A DNA stretch of 64,000 nt, taken from NCBI GenBank assembly GCA_004173185.1, contig SEFZ01000014.1:38239-102238 (forward strand), read 5' to 3'. Origin of the DNA: Sphingomonadales bacterium (GTDB taxonomy: Bacteria; Pseudomonadota; Alphaproteobacteria; Sphingomonadales; Sphingomonadaceae). The translations under genes and the position numbers were made by a program. The notes beneath the pieces were generated by a model. The model did no database searches. It was not told the DNA's origin and worked only from the letters and a program-made list of their open reading frames with translations. Positions 52,647 through 63,672 of this stretch are shown here, piece after piece; within the stretch, counting starts at the first letter, position 1, and each line of letters begins with the position of its first letter.

Positions 52647-53987
52647 ATGGGAATCGAAATCAAGATGCCAGCACTTTCTCCCACGATGGAGGAGGGTACG
52701 CTTGCGAAGTGGCTCGTGAAGGAAGGCGACACCGTCAAGTCCGGCGATCTGCTCGCCGAAATCGAGACCGACAAGGCCACGATGGAATTCGAAGCCGTCG
52801 ATGAAGGCGTGATCGGCAAGATCACCGTCGCCGAGGGTACGGATAATGTGAAGGTCGGCACCGTGATCGCGGTGATGGCGGGCGAAGGCGGCGAAGAAGC
52901 GCCAGCCCCTGCCAAGGCTGAAGCTGCCCCTGCCAAGGCTGAAGCTGCCCCAGCCAAGGCGGAAGCTGCGCCAGCGCCTGCCGCCAAGGTTGAGGAAGCG
53001 CCCAAGGCCGAGGCTGCCAAGCCCGCAGCCGCACCTGCACCCACGTCGGACGGTGCGCGCGTCAAGGCGAGCCCGCTCGCCAAGCGCCTGGCCGCCGAAA
53101 AGGGCGTCGATCTTTCGGGCGTCACGGGCTCCGGTCCGAACGGCCGCATCGTGAAGGCTGACCTTGAAGGCGCCAAGGCTGCCCCGAGCGCCGCAGAAGG
53201 GTCTGCCGCGCCTGCTGCCCCTGCCGCCAAGGCTGCGGCTCCCGCGCCTGCCGCTGCTGCGCCTGCTCAGCAAAAGCCCGTCTGGTTCGACGATTCGATT
53301 CCGCACGAGGAAGAGAAGCTCTCGAACATCCGCAAGACGATTGCGCGCCGCCTCACCGAATCGAAGCAGACGATCCCGCATATCTACCTCACGGTCGATA
53401 TCCGCCTCGATGCGCTGCTCAAGCTGCGTTCGGAGCTGAACAAGGCGCTCGAGTCGCGCGGTGTGAAGCTTTCGGTCAACGATCTGCTGATCAAGGCGCT
53501 CGGCGTCGCCCTCATCCAGACGCCCAAGTGCAACGTCACCTACACCGGGGACAAGCTCATCAAATATAGCCGCGCCGATGTGTCGGTCGCGGTTTCGACC
53601 CCGACTGGCCTTATCACTCCGATCATCCGCGATGCGGCCGGTATCAGCGTCTCGGCCATCTCGACCCAGATGAAGGACCTTGCGGGCCGCGCCAAGGAAG
53701 GCAAATTGAAGCCCGAGGAATATCAGGGCGGCACCGCCAGCATCTCGAACATGGGCATGTTCGGCATCAAGCAGTTCGATGCAGTGATCAATCCGCCCCA
53801 GGCAATGATCATGGCGATCGGCGCGGGCGAGAAGCGGCCCTATATCATCGATGATGCGCTCGGCATCGCCACGATCATGTCGGCCACCGGCAGCTTCGAT
53901 CACCGCGCGATCGACGGCGCCGATGGCGCAGCGTTGATGAAGACGTTCAAGGAGCTGGTCGAAGCTCCGATGGGCATGATCGCCTGA
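52647..53987 (+). CDS. pdhC: pyruvate dehydrogenase E2 (dihydrolipoyllysine acetyltransferase)
   Basis: 446 residues from the ATG at 52647. Lipoyl domain (1-80) with lipoyl-Lys43 in [17 protein letters not shown], then an Ala/Pro/Glu linker containing four APAKAEA-type repeats. Next are a subunit-binding domain ([34 protein letters not shown]), a second Ala-rich linker, and the catalytic domain ending [20 protein letters not shown] with the catalytic His. Start [17 protein letters not shown] marks the pyruvate type. E1 genes are not adjacent; E3 follows at 54612. Confidence 0.96.
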   Translation: MGIEIKMPALSPTMEEGTLAKWLVKEGDTVKSGDLLAEIETDKATMEFEAVDEGVIGKITVAEGTDNVKVGTVIAVMAGEGGEEAPAPAKAEAAPAKAEAAPAKAEAAPAPAAKVEEAPKAEAAKPAAAPAPTSDGARVKASPLAKRLAAEKGVDLSGVTGSGPNGRIVKADLEGAKAAPSAAEGSAAPAAPAAKAAAPAPAAAAPAQQKPVWFDDSIPHEEEKLSNIRKTIARRLTESKQTIPHIYLTVDIRLDALLKLRSELNKALESRGVKLSVNDLLIKALGVALIQTPKCNVTYTGDKLIKYSRADVSVAVSTPTGLITPIIRDAAGISVSAISTQMKDLAGRAKEGKLKPEEYQGGTASISNMGMFGIKQFDAVINPPQAMIMAIGAGEKRPYIIDDALGIATIMSATGSFDHRAIDGADGAALMKTFKELVEAPMGMIA

Positions 53988-54003
53988 AAAGGAGCCTCAA
54001 GCG

Positions 54004-54222
54004 ATGCGCGTCCTGATTGAAGTGCTGCACATCCTCGTCGGGCTGCTTGCGGCTTTGCTGATCGCCGCGCTTTGCTCCTGGTCCTATCCGATCGCCAAGC
54101 CCGATATCTGGCTGGTCACCTATGTCATTATGGCGGCGGTGGTGGTGATGGGGATCGGACCGCTGCGGCGCGCTTATGCCGCGGATAAGGCCAGGCTGGA
54201 CGGTGCGCGCACCGATGGCTGA
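54004..54222 (+). CDS. small two-TM membrane protein
   Basis: 72 residues. Two hydrophobic segments (LIEVLHILVGLLAALLIAALCSW and IWLVTYVIMAAVVVMGIGPL) and a charged tail. It follows pdhC by 16 bp with AAAGGAGCC before the ATG, and overlaps the thioesterase start by 8 bp, so it belongs to the transcript. Function unknown. Confidence 0.75.
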   Translation: MRVLIEVLHILVGLLAALLIAALCSWSYPIAKPDIWLVTYVIMAAVVVMGIGPLRRAYAADKARLDGARTDG

Positions 54223-54598
54223 CAGCCAGCCGGAAGGCCAGCCCGCGATCCGCGTCAGCGCCATGCCGGCCGACGCCAATGCCTATGGCGACATCTTCGG
54301 TGGCTGGCTGGTCGCGCAGATGGATCTGGCGGCCGGGCTGGTTGCCGCGCGCAAGGCGAAGGGCAGGGCGGTCACCATCGCGATGGACGGCATGAAGTTC
54401 CACGCGCCGGTCCATGTCGGTGACGAAGTCTCGGTCTATGCCCATATCGAGCGGGTCGGGCGCTCCTCGATGGTGATCGCCGTCGAAGCATGGCGCCGGA
54501 ATCGCCACGGCGAAGAAGTGCAGAAAGTGACGCAAGCGAGCTTCACCTTCGTGGCGATCGATGAAAACAGGAAACCACGCCCCGTAGAGGCGGCGTAA
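54215..54598 (+). CDS. acyl-CoA thioesterase (hotdog fold, YciA-like)
   Basis: 127 residues from the ATG at 54215. PADANAYGDIFGGWLVAQMDLAAGLVA is the YciA signature with the catalytic-type Asp, followed by VTIAMDGMKFHAPVHVGDEVSVYAHI and a closing VTQASFTFVAID. Hydrolyses acyl-CoA; a role in tuning CoA next to pyruvate dehydrogenase genes is plausible but not shown. Confidence 0.93.
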   Translation: MADSQPEGQPAIRVSAMPADANAYGDIFGGWLVAQMDLAAGLVAARKAKGRAVTIAMDGMKFHAPVHVGDEVSVYAHIERVGRSSMVIAVEAWRRNRHGEEVQKVTQASFTFVAIDENRKPRPVEAA

Positions 54599-54611
54599 GA
54601 AGGAAATATCG

Positions 54612-56012
54612 GTGGCTGAATCCTACGATCTCATCGTCCTTGGCTCGGGCCCCGGTGGCTATGTCGCGGCGATCCGCGCGGCGCAGCTCGGGCTGAAGAC
54701 CGCCATTGTCGAGCGCGAGAATCTGGGTGGCATCTGCCTCAATTGGGGCTGCATCCCCACCAAGGCGCTGCTGCGCTCGGCCGAAATCTATCATTACATG
54801 CAGCACGCCAAGGATTACGGGCTCGTCGCCGAAAAGATCAGCGCCGACCTTGATGCCGTTGTGAAGCGTTCGCGCGGCGTGGCGAAGCAGCTCAATCAGG
54901 GCGTCACGCACCTGATGAAGAAGAACAAGATCACCGTGCACATGGGCACGGGCAAGCTGACGGGTAAAGGCAAGCTGACCGTCACCGACAAGGACGGCAA
55001 GGCGACCGAGCTGACCGCCAAGAACATCATCCTCGCCACCGGTGCACGTGCCCGCGACCTGCCGAACCTGCCCGCCGACGGCAAGCGCGTCTGGACCTAT
55101 CGCCACGCGATGACGCCTGCGGAGATGCCGACCAAGCTGCTCGTCATTGGATCGGGCGCGATCGGGATCGAGTTCGCGTCATTCTATAACGACATGGGCT
55201 CCGAAGTGACCGTGGTCGAGATGATGGACCGGATCGTCCCCGTCGAGGACGCCGATGTCTCCACCTTCCTCGAAAAGGCACTCAAGAAGCAGGGCATGAC
55301 GATCCTGACCTCGGCCAAGATCGACAAGATCGCGACCGGCGCCAACGGCGTCACCGCGACGATCACCGCGAAGGATGGCAAAGCCACCACCACCGAGTTC
55401 AGCCACGTCATCGTCGCGATCGGCATCCTGCCCAACACCGAGGATCTCGGGCTCAAGGAACTGGGCGTCGAGGTCAACGACCGCGGCTTCCTCGTCACCG
55501 ATCCGATGTGCAAGACCAACGTGGACGGCCTCTACGCCATCGGCGACATCACGGCGCCACCCTGGCTGGCGCACAAGGCCAGCCATGAGGGCGTCATCGC
55601 GGTGGAGGCACTGGCGGGCAATCATCCGCACGCGATGGACCCGAAGAACATCCCCGGCTGCACCTATTGCCATCCGCAGATCGCATCGGTGGGCCTGACC
55701 GAAGCCAAGGCCAAGGAAGCCGGTTACGAGCTGAAGGTCGGCAACTTTCCCTTCATCGGCAATGGCAAGGCGATCGCGCTGGGCGAGGCAGAGGGCTTCA
55801 TCAAGACGGTGTTCGACGCCAAGACCGGCGAGCTGCTGGGTGCGCACATGATCGGCGCGGAAGTGACCGAGCTGATCCAGGGCTACACCATCGGCAAGAC
55901 GCTGGAGACTACCGAGGCCGAGCTGATGGAAACCGTCTTCCCGCATCCCACGCTCTCCGAGATGATGCATGAGAGCGTGCTCTCGGCATATGGGCGCACG
56001 CTGCATATGTGA
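54612..56012 (+). CDS. lpdA: dihydrolipoyl dehydrogenase (E3)
   Basis: 466 residues from the GTG at 54612 with AAGGAAA upstream. FAD loop LIVLGSGPGGYVAA, redox disulfide Cys42/Cys47 in GGICLNWGCIPTK, NAD loop LLVIGSGAIGIEFASF, GLYAIGDITAPPWLAHKASHEG, and the C-terminal His-Glu active site in ETVFPHPTLSEMMHESVL. It reoxidises lipoyl-E2. Confidence 0.97.
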   Translation: MAESYDLIVLGSGPGGYVAAIRAAQLGLKTAIVERENLGGICLNWGCIPTKALLRSAEIYHYMQHAKDYGLVAEKISADLDAVVKRSRGVAKQLNQGVTHLMKKNKITVHMGTGKLTGKGKLTVTDKDGKATELTAKNIILATGARARDLPNLPADGKRVWTYRHAMTPAEMPTKLLVIGSGAIGIEFASFYNDMGSEVTVVEMMDRIVPVEDADVSTFLEKALKKQGMTILTSAKIDKIATGANGVTATITAKDGKATTTEFSHVIVAIGILPNTEDLGLKELGVEVNDRGFLVTDPMCKTNVDGLYAIGDITAPPWLAHKASHEGVIAVEALAGNHPHAMDPKNIPGCTYCHPQIASVGLTEAKAKEAGYELKVGNFPFIGNGKAIALGEAEGFIKTVFDAKTGELLGAHMIGAEVTELIQGYTIGKTLETTEAELMETVFPHPTLSEMMHESVLSAYGRTLHM

Positions 56013-56101
56013 GAATGGGCGCAAGCCAAGTCTGACCCGGGCGGAAACGGGGAACAGCGACCCTTGGCCTGCGTTATCCGGGCAAAAGGGGAATTAACCA
56101 G

Positions 56102-56203
56102 ATGAAACGAACGCTGTTTTCCGCGGCCGTCGGGGTGTTGGCGATGCTCGCGCCCTGCGAGCCCGCCAAGGGCATTGTACCTGTGGCGAACGCCGCTCTG
56201 TGA
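56102..56203 (+). CDS. 33-aa exported micropeptide upstream of the DUF3140 gene
   Basis: MKRTLFSAAVGVLAMLAPCE... then ...VANAAL: an Lys/Arg start, a hydrophobic core and a Cys, as in a signal or lipoprotein-like peptide. The ribosome site is AGGGGA, 11 nt upstream. The stop TGA (56201-56203) overlaps the GTG start of the DUF3140 gene in a GTGA, the arrangement this genome uses for coupled genes. It may be a real small secreted peptide, a leader for coupling, or the remains of a longer gene. Confidence 0.5.
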   Translation: MKRTLFSAAVGVLAMLAPCEPAKGIVPVANAAL

Positions 56204-56550
56204 GCAAGGCGAAGGACGACCACGCGCAGGTCTATAAAAACTTCCACGATGCCGTGAACATGGCACCCGCCGAGATCGAGGAATGGCTCGATACCGATGA
56301 GAGCAGGAAGGTCGGTTTCAAGCGCCCGGGCGCGACCGAGAGCGTAGGCCATGCATCCGGCCGGCGCATCGTGGCGATATTGCGCACGAAGAAGGCTGAA
56401 CTCGACGGCGGCGATTTCGCGCATATGCGCAAGGTCGTCGGCTTCGTGAAACGGCATCGCGGGCAGGGGCCGCATGACGAATTCCGCGTCCCCACGTCGC
56501 GCTGGCGCTATTCGCTGATGAACTGGGGCCATGATCCGCTCAAGGATTGA
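56200..56550 (+). CDS. DUF3140 family protein
   Basis: 116 residues from the GTG at 56200. The conserved pattern is clear: FHDAVNMAPAEIEEWLDTDESRKVGFKRPG, ESVGHASGRRIVAILRTKKAEL, FAHMRKVVGFVKRHRGQGP, RWRYSLMNWGHDPLKD. Soluble, function unknown; some relatives are annotated as DNA-binding. Start overlaps the micropeptide stop. Confidence 0.9.
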   Translation: MSKAKDDHAQVYKNFHDAVNMAPAEIEEWLDTDESRKVGFKRPGATESVGHASGRRIVAILRTKKAELDGGDFAHMRKVVGFVKRHRGQGPHDEFRVPTSRWRYSLMNWGHDPLKD

Positions 56551-56607
56551 GGGGAACGCTGCTTTCGGGGCTTCGTTGACCCACCACGATTAGCCGAGGA
56601 TTTCTCC

Positions 56608-57174
56608 ATGACCAGCAAGCTGATGGCCCTGGGCCTGCTCCCGCTCTTCGCGCTGGTCGCGTGCGGCGATGCGGCTGGCCCGACCGCGATGGAAAGCCCG
56701 GTCCCGGTCGAGAATTTTGATACGAGCAACGCGATGCTTACCGGCCAGCCAATCTCGAGCGCGCAGGGCTTCGCCGATACGGTTGCCGCGAGCGACTGGT
56801 ACGAGGTTGAGGCGGGCAGGCTCGCCCAGGTGAAGGCGACGACTCAGACGCTCAAGGATTTCGGCCGAACGATGGAGAAGGTCCATGCCGACTCGACCGC
56901 GCAGCTTAGGGCCGCGGCGGACAAGGCGGTTCCTGCGATTGCGCCCAATCCGGCGCTGAGTGCCGAGCAGGAAGCCAATCTCGCGACTTTGCGCGATGCC
57001 ACGGGCACGGACTTCGACGCAGCCTATAAGGCCCAGCAGATCAGCGCACACCAAATGGCGCTGGCCGCGATGAATGCCTATGCCGCGAAGGGCGACGTAC
57101 CCGCACTCAAGGGCTTTGCTGCGGAGGCCGGCAAGACCGTGCAGATGCACCTCGACACGATCACGGGGCTGTAA
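56608..57174 (+). CDS. DUF4142 family lipoprotein
   Basis: 188 residues. Lipobox LPLFALVACGD gives Cys19 as lipidation site. The helical body fits DUF4142: FADTVAASDWYEVEAGRLAQVKATTQTLKDFGRTMEKVHADSTAQL, KAQQISAHQMALAAMNAYAAKGDVPALKGFAAEAGKTVQMHLD. Such proteins are ferritin-like four-helix periplasmic proteins of unknown role. Confidence 0.9.
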   Translation: MTSKLMALGLLPLFALVACGDAAGPTAMESPVPVENFDTSNAMLTGQPISSAQGFADTVAASDWYEVEAGRLAQVKATTQTLKDFGRTMEKVHADSTAQLRAAADKAVPAIAPNPALSAEQEANLATLRDATGTDFDAAYKAQQISAHQMALAAMNAYAAKGDVPALKGFAAEAGKTVQMHLDTITGL

Positions 57175-57188
57175 CGCCAAAGAGAAAA

Positions 57189-57218
57189 GGCCGCGCTCCC
57201 TCCGGAGCGCGGCCTTTC
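57189..57218 (+). terminator. rho-independent terminator after the DUF4142 gene
   Basis: GGCCGCGCTCC and GGAGCGCGGCC, an 11-bp stem with 4-nt loop, followed by TTTCG. It is symmetric, so it could also serve the convergent bactofilin gene (AAAAGG on the other side). Confidence 0.9.
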
Positions 57219-57240
57219 GATCTTCGATCAGCGCCTGCTT

Positions 57241-57732
57241 TTAGGCGGCGTGCTCGTTTGCGGCCTCAGGATAGGCCGGAGTCGACTCGACAGGGCGGGG
57301 GCCGGTGGGCGCCGCTGCGACGGGCGCTGCCTGGATCGTGCTCATATGCTTCAGGCGGCCGTCGATATGCCCGCCATTCTCGATGGTGATGTTCTCATAT
57401 TCGACATCGCCGCTGATCTTCGCCGAACGTTCGATGGTCAGGTTGCGCACGCGCACCGTGCCTTCGATCGCGCCGGCAAGGCGGGCATTCTCGGCAGTTA
57501 CGCTGCCGAAGATCTGGCTGTCGGCGCCCTGCGCCAGACTGCCGCAATTGACATCGCCTTCGACGCGACCGTCGATATGCAGGTCCGAGCTGGCGGTCAC
57601 GTTGCCGGTGACGATCACGTCGGGCCCGAGCACCGAAAACATGCCGCGCTTGGCATTGCTGGCCTGTGCCGGCGGTGCCGGCGGCATTGCCGGACGCTCG
57701 TCACGATCGCGGCCACGATTACCATTAAACAT
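57241..57732 (-). CDS. bactofilin (polymer-forming cytoskeletal protein)
   Basis: 163 residues. A disordered Pro/Arg-rich N-terminus precedes the bactofilin beta-helix core (SVLGPDVIVTGNVTASSDLHIDGRVEGDVNCGSLAQGADSQIFGSVTAENARLAGAIEGTVRVRNLTIE), then a Pro/Ala tail. It polymerises at the membrane and scaffolds cell-wall enzymes. It directly follows the membrane-protein gene at 57733 with no gap. Confidence 0.94.
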   Translation of the reverse strand: MFNGNRGRDRDERPAMPPAPPAQASNAKRGMFSVLGPDVIVTGNVTASSDLHIDGRVEGDVNCGSLAQGADSQIFGSVTAENARLAGAIEGTVRVRNLTIERSAKISGDVEYENITIENGGHIDGRLKHMSTIQAAPVAAAPTGPRPVESTPAYPEAANEHAA

Positions 57733-58326
57733 CTACGCTACTCCCCACGTCCCGGATTCGGAAGTTCCAGTCCCTTGAATAGCATAGCTTGGCTTGCGGT
57801 GGAGAGACCAGATTTCTCCCAGCCGTTCCAATGAGGGATTGTCGTTGGCGGCGTGCATTGCCGCTCCATGCCTGCAAAACCACGCAATTGCCGGGATTGC
57901 AGCGCAGGCAAGGGCACCGAGCAAGCCCCCGGACAGGCTGCCGACCAGCAAAGCCAGTGCGCCGCTCAGCACCACCCGCGCGGCGACCCGTTGGTCTGGG
58001 TCTCGCCGCGCACACCGAATCGCCAATACGCACGGGAGAATCAGCGCCGCAGCGCCGAGCGAAGGGACGGAAAGCGCGAGAATCGCGGCGGGCAGCGCGG
58101 CTCCTGCATCCCCGGACCGTCCGGCTGGCGTCCCCCGCATCCGCGCGACATGCCAGGCGAGCATTCCGGCGGAGCCGGCGAGCAACAGTCCCAGCCCGCT
58201 CCACCCGAACAGTGGCGCGACGCCCGGCAGAGTCGGTCCGGCCAGCCCAAGCACCAGCGTCGCCGCGAGCGCGGCAAGCGCAGTGAGGGGCCTGCGCCAG
58301 CGGCCAAGGGGGTTGCGCACGATCAT
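57733..58326 (-). CDS. hypothetical membrane protein upstream of bactofilin
   Basis: 197 residues, at least four hydrophobic segments (LTALAALAATLVLGLAGP; GWSGLGLLLAGSAGMLAWHV; LPAAILALSVPSLGAAALILPCVLAI; VVLSGALALLVGSLSGGLLGALACAAIPAIAWF) and a cytoplasmic-looking C-tail. No family recognised. Stop and bactofilin start are immediately adjacent, so it may be a membrane partner of the bactofilin. Confidence 0.75.
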   Translation of the reverse strand: MIVRNPLGRWRRPLTALAALAATLVLGLAGPTLPGVAPLFGWSGLGLLLAGSAGMLAWHVARMRGTPAGRSGDAGAALPAAILALSVPSLGAAALILPCVLAIRCARRDPDQRVAARVVLSGALALLVGSLSGGLLGALACAAIPAIAWFCRHGAAMHAANDNPSLERLGEIWSLHRKPSYAIQGTGTSESGTWGVA

Positions 58327-58397
58327 CCGTACTGCTTAGGCGGACAGGCGTTGACGCATCCTTATCTCCCGAGAGATTCTCTTTGGGGTTGGGGCTG

Positions 58398-58426
58398 TTG
58401 ACCGCATCGGGCCTCGCCGTTATAGG
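58398..58426 (+). promoter_or_regulatory. sigma-70-type promoter of the str operon
   Basis: -35 TTGACC at 58398-58403, 17-bp spacer, -10 TATAGG at 58421-58426. It lies ~175 bp upstream of rpsL and is the best promoter match in the window. Confidence 0.75.
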
Positions 58427-58485
58427 CGCCCCCGTCTCGAAGAGTGCCGGCTATGGCCATGGCCTCTCCGCGACAGAGCTGAACG

Positions 58486-58557
58486 TTGCTGGAAACGCAA
58501 TGGCCCGGGGGGTCAAAGACACCCGGGGCCTTTTCGTATTTTCTCTTGTTCCAGCAA
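58486..58557 (+). promoter_or_regulatory. structured rpsL leader with terminator-like hairpin
   Basis: A GC hairpin at 58502-58530 (GGCCC..GGGCC with a CCCGGGG core) is followed by TTTTCG, and the whole is enclosed by a perfect 9-bp pair TTGCTGGAA (58486-58494) / TTCCAGCAA (58549-58557). It is downstream of the str promoter and upstream of rpsL, so it may attenuate transcription. It could instead be a terminator of unrelated upstream transcription. Confidence 0.5.
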
Positions 58558-58601
58558 AGTAACCTCCGGATTTTCCGGGCAACATAAGGTGAAGGGCTTT
58601 C

Positions 58602-58973
58602 ATGCCAACGATTAACCAGCTGGTCCGCAAGGGCCGCGAACCGCAGAAGGCCAAGTCCAAGGTCCCTGCGATGGAGCAGAACCCGCAGAAGCGCGGTGTT
58701 TGCACGCGCGTTTATACGACGACTCCGAAGAAGCCGAACTCGGCACTCCGTAAGGTTGCGAAGGTCCGCCTGACCAACCAGCGCGAAGTCATCAGCTACA
58801 TCCCGGGTGAAGGCCACAACCTTCAGGAGCACTCGGTTGTTCTGATTCGCGGCGGTCGTGTTCGCGATCTTCCCGGCGTTCGCTACCACGTCCTTCGCGG
58901 CGTGCTCGATACGCAGGGCGTTAAGGATCGCAAGCAGTCGCGTTCGAAGTACGGCGCCAAGCGTCCGAAGTAA
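58602..58973 (+). CDS. rpsL: 30S ribosomal protein S12
   Basis: 123 residues, exact family length. [12 protein letters not shown] start, [20 protein letters not shown], and [29 protein letters not shown]. The Lys residues where streptomycin-resistance changes arise (KPNSALRK and GRVRDLPG regions) look wild type. First gene of the str operon. Confidence 0.99.
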   Translation: MPTINQLVRKGREPQKAKSKVPAMEQNPQKRGVCTRVYTTTPKKPNSALRKVAKVRLTNQREVISYIPGEGHNLQEHSVVLIRGGRVRDLPGVRYHVLRGVLDTQGVKDRKQSRSKYGAKRPK

Positions 58974-59030
58974 GCCACAGTAAGCCCCGGACGTGTTCCG
59001 GAACCGGCTGAAGCACAAAAGGAATTTGAA

Positions 59031-59501
59031 ATGGCACGTCGTCGTCGCCCAGAAAAGCGCATCATCCTTCCTGATCCCGTTTACGGTGATGAGGTTCTCT
59101 CGAAGTTCATGAATTCGGTGATGCTCGACGGTAAGAAGTCCGTCGCTGAAAACATCGTTTATTCGGCCATGCAGACCGTCGAGCAGCGCGCCAAGCGCGA
59201 GCCGATCGGCGTTTTCCATGACGCGCTGAACAACATCAAGCCGGGCATCGAAGTCCGTTCGCGTCGCGTTGGCGGTGCAACGTACCAGGTTCCCGTTGAA
59301 GTGCGCCCTGAGCGTGCTCAGGCGCTTGCGATCCGCTGGCTCATCACCTCGGCCCGCAACCGCAGCGAGCATACCATGTCGGCACGTCTTTCGGGTGAGC
59401 TTCTGGACGCCTCGAACAACCGCGGCAACGCGGTGAAGAAGCGCGAAGACACGCACCGCATGGCGGAAGCGAACCGTGCGTTCAGCCATTACCGCTGGTA
59501 A
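59031..59501 (+). CDS. rpsG: 30S ribosomal protein S7
   Basis: 156 residues, family length. [10 protein letters not shown] start, [48 protein letters not shown], and the C-terminal [15 protein letters not shown]. Assembly initiator of the 30S head. AAGGAA ribosome site. Confidence 0.99.
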   Translation: MARRRRPEKRIILPDPVYGDEVLSKFMNSVMLDGKKSVAENIVYSAMQTVEQRAKREPIGVFHDALNNIKPGIEVRSRRVGGATYQVPVEVRPERAQALAIRWLITSARNRSEHTMSARLSGELLDASNNRGNAVKKREDTHRMAEANRAFSHYRW

Positions 59502-59547
59502 CAGCGGCCGCCGGTCTTTTGCCGGTAACATTCTACACTATATGATG

Positions 59548-59573
59548 GGGAGCCGGCATTTTGTCGGCTCCCT
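59548..59573 (+). other. hairpin between rpsG and fusA
   Basis: GGGAGCCGGC and GTCGGCTCCC pair over 10 bp (one G-T) around a short T-rich loop, 21 bp before fusA. No U-run follows, so it is probably not a terminator; it may affect processing or fusA translation. Confidence 0.5.
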
Positions 59574-59594
59574 ACATCGCTAAGGAAACCGATC

Positions 59595-61691
<2,097 letters not shown>

Positions 61692-61699
61692 TCGGCTTG

Positions 61700-61719
61700 G
61701 GAGCGGCTTTGGCCGCTCC
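61700..61719 (+). other. hairpin between fusA and tuf
   Basis: GGAGCGGC / GCCGCTCC, 8-bp stem with a 4-nt loop, 9 bp after the fusA stop; no U-run. The tuf start is 91 bp further on. Confidence 0.5.
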
Positions 61720-61810
61720 GGGCTGGCGTAAATTAAAATAGGGCGTTATGGGGCCGCGTTCGCGTGGAGCCCTGAAGGCCGCGAATCAGAATCCAGAAGG
61801 TAGGAAACCA

Positions 61811-63007
61811 ATGGCGAAGGCAAAATTTGAGCGGAACAAGCCGCATCTGAACATCGGCACCATCGGTCACGTCGATCATGGTAAGACGTCGCTGACGGCT
61901 GCGATCACGAAGATCCTGGCAGAGAACGTCGCTGGTAACGCAGCAGTGGACTTCGCCAACATCGATAAGGCTCCGGAAGAGCGCGAGCGCGGCATCACCA
62001 TCTCGACCGCACACGTTGAGTATGAGACCGACGCACGCCACTACGCGCACGTCGATTGCCCGGGCCACGCCGATTATGTGAAGAACATGATCACCGGCGC
62101 AGCGCAGATGGACGGCGCGATCCTCGTGGTTGCTGCAACCGACGGTCCTATGCCGCAGACCAAGGAGCACATCCTGCTCGCCAAGCAGGTCGGCGTACCG
62201 ACCATGGTGGTCTTCCTCAACAAGGTCGATCTCGTCGACGACGAGGAAATCCTTGAGCTGGTCGAAATGGAAATCCGTGAAGAGCTCAGCAAGCGCGAGT
62301 TCGACGGCGACAACATTCCGATCATCCGTGGTTCGGCAACTGCCGCTCTCTCGGGTTCGGACGACAAGCTCGGCAAGGATGCGATCCTCGCGCTCATGAA
62401 GGCAGTCGATGAGTCGATCCCGCAGCCGGAGCGTCCGCTCGACAAGCCGTTCATGATGCCGATCGAGGACGTGTTCTCGATCTCGGGCCGCGGTACGGTT
62501 GTCACCGGTCGCGTCGAAACCGGCATCGTCAAGGTTGGCGAAGAAGTCGAAATCGTCGGCATCCAGGAAGCAGTTCGCAAGACCACCGTCACGGGCGTCG
62601 AAATGTTCCGCAAGCTGCTCGATCAGGGCCAGGCTGGCGACAACATCGGCGCGCTGATCCGCGGCGTTGGCCGTGAAGAAGTTGAGCGTGGCCAGGTTCT
62701 CTGCAAGCCGGGTTCGATCAAGCCGCACACCGACTTCCAGTCGTCGGTGTACGTCCTGTCGAAGGACGAGGGTGGCCGTCACACGCCGTTCTTCGCGAAC
62801 TATCGCCCGCAGTTCTACTTCCGCACGACCGACGTGACGGGCACGATCACGCTGCCGGAAGGCACCGAGATGGTCATGCCGGGCGACGAAGTTGCACTGG
62901 GCGTCACGCTCATCGCACCGATCGCTATGGACGTTGGTCAGCGCTTCACGATCCGCGAAGGCGGCCGCACCGTTGGTGCAGGCGTCGTTGCAGAGATCTC
63001 GAAGTAA
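61811..63007 (+). CDS. tuf: elongation factor Tu
   Basis: 398 residues from the ATG at 61811 ([32 protein letters not shown]). G motifs [34 protein letters not shown] and NKVDLVDD; closing [17 protein letters not shown]. Delivers aminoacyl-tRNA. An in-frame extension to 61748 is not supported by the family start. Last gene of the str unit, followed by a strong terminator. Confidence 0.99.
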   Translation: MAKAKFERNKPHLNIGTIGHVDHGKTSLTAAITKILAENVAGNAAVDFANIDKAPEERERGITISTAHVEYETDARHYAHVDCPGHADYVKNMITGAAQMDGAILVVAATDGPMPQTKEHILLAKQVGVPTMVVFLNKVDLVDDEEILELVEMEIREELSKREFDGDNIPIIRGSATAALSGSDDKLGKDAILALMKAVDESIPQPERPLDKPFMMPIEDVFSISGRGTVVTGRVETGIVKVGEEVEIVGIQEAVRKTTVTGVEMFRKLLDQGQAGDNIGALIRGVGREEVERGQVLCKPGSIKPHTDFQSSVYVLSKDEGGRHTPFFANYRPQFYFRTTDVTGTITLPEGTEMVMPGDEVALGVTLIAPIAMDVGQRFTIREGGRTVGAGVVAEISK

Positions 63008-63037
63008 GTCATACATCCCGCAAGGGTTGAGACACGA

Positions 63038-63074
63038 AGCCCGGCTTCCCGAAAGGGGAGCCGGGCTTTTCGTT
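63038..63074 (+). terminator. rho-independent terminator after tuf
   Basis: AGCCCGGCTTCCC and GGGGAGCCGGGCT form a 13-bp stem (with a mismatch near the loop) with GAAA loop, then TTTCG. It separates the str operon from rpsJ. Confidence 0.92.
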
Positions 63075-63360
63075 TGTCGGTAGTGCGCCGGAGCGCGTGA
63101 TGGTGGCGCGGCAGGGCTGAGGGGGCGCCCAATTGGCCGTGGGCACACGAGCGTGCCATGTAGGGCGCCGTACGTTCGCCTACCGGCCGCCAAGGCGCGG
63201 GGCAGGGGCCAGGAGCTGGCGATTAACGGGTCGCCGCAAAATGCGCCGCACCCCCTTGATCTATCGGCCACTTGCGCGTAGTGGCCCGCGTTCAGATTTT
63301 AGTGTTCAACAGCAAGAGCCTCGAATACGGGGCCCGCTCTTTCGCATCGGCAGGAAAACC
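63075..63360 (+). promoter_or_regulatory. structured untranslated leader upstream of rpsJ
   Basis: 286 bp without a gene. A nested stem (GGCGCCC 63124-63130 / GGGCGCC 63163-63169) encloses GGCAC/GTGCC at 63142-63157. A perfect 7-bp hairpin GGCCACT..AGTGGCC spans 63266-63286. These suggest a structured 5-prime UTR or operator of the S10 operon. The promoter itself is not convincing by eye. Confidence 0.45.
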
Positions 63361-63672
63361 ATGGAAACGCAGAACATCCGCATTCGTCTGAAGGCGTTCG
63401 ATCACCGAGTGCTCGATCAGGCCGCTGGCGACATCGCCGACACCGCACGCCGCACCGGCGCGCTCATCCGTGGCCCGATCCCCCTCCCGACGCACATCGA
63501 CAAGTTCACGGTCAACCGTGGTCCCCACATCGATAAGAAGAGCCGCGAGCAGTTCGAGACGCGCACCTATAAGCGCATGCTCGACATCGTGCAGCCGACT
63601 CCGCAGACCGTGGACGCGCTGATGAAGCTCGACCTCGCTGCAGGCGTCGATGTGGAAATCAAGCTGGCCTAA
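63361..63672 (+). CDS. rpsJ: 30S ribosomal protein S10 (NusE)
   Basis: 103 residues from the ATG at 63361. [74 protein letters not shown] and [13 protein letters not shown] are the family sequence. Part of the ribosome and of NusB-S10 antitermination. First gene of the S10 cluster; rplC is expected after the window end. Confidence 0.99.
   Translation: METQNIRIRLKAFDHRVLDQAAGDIADTARRTGALIRGPIPLPTHIDKFTVNRGPHIDKKSREQFETRTYKRMLDIVQPTPQTVDALMKLDLAAGVDVEIKLA

Noticed and set aside
52909..53010. Tandem repeats in pdhC as a possible repeat element
   Set aside because: They are the Ala/Pro/Lys linker codons (APAKAEA units) of the E2 protein, an expected swinging-arm feature.
52530..53903. N-terminal extension of the UspA gene
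   Set aside because: It runs antisense through pdhC; UspA homology starts exactly at the ATG at 52529.
63256..63284. Possible sigma-70 promoter for rpsJ (TTGATC, 17 bp, TAGTGG)
   Set aside because: The -10 is poor and the whole right half lies inside a perfect hairpin (63266-63286), so the similarity is better explained by RNA structure.
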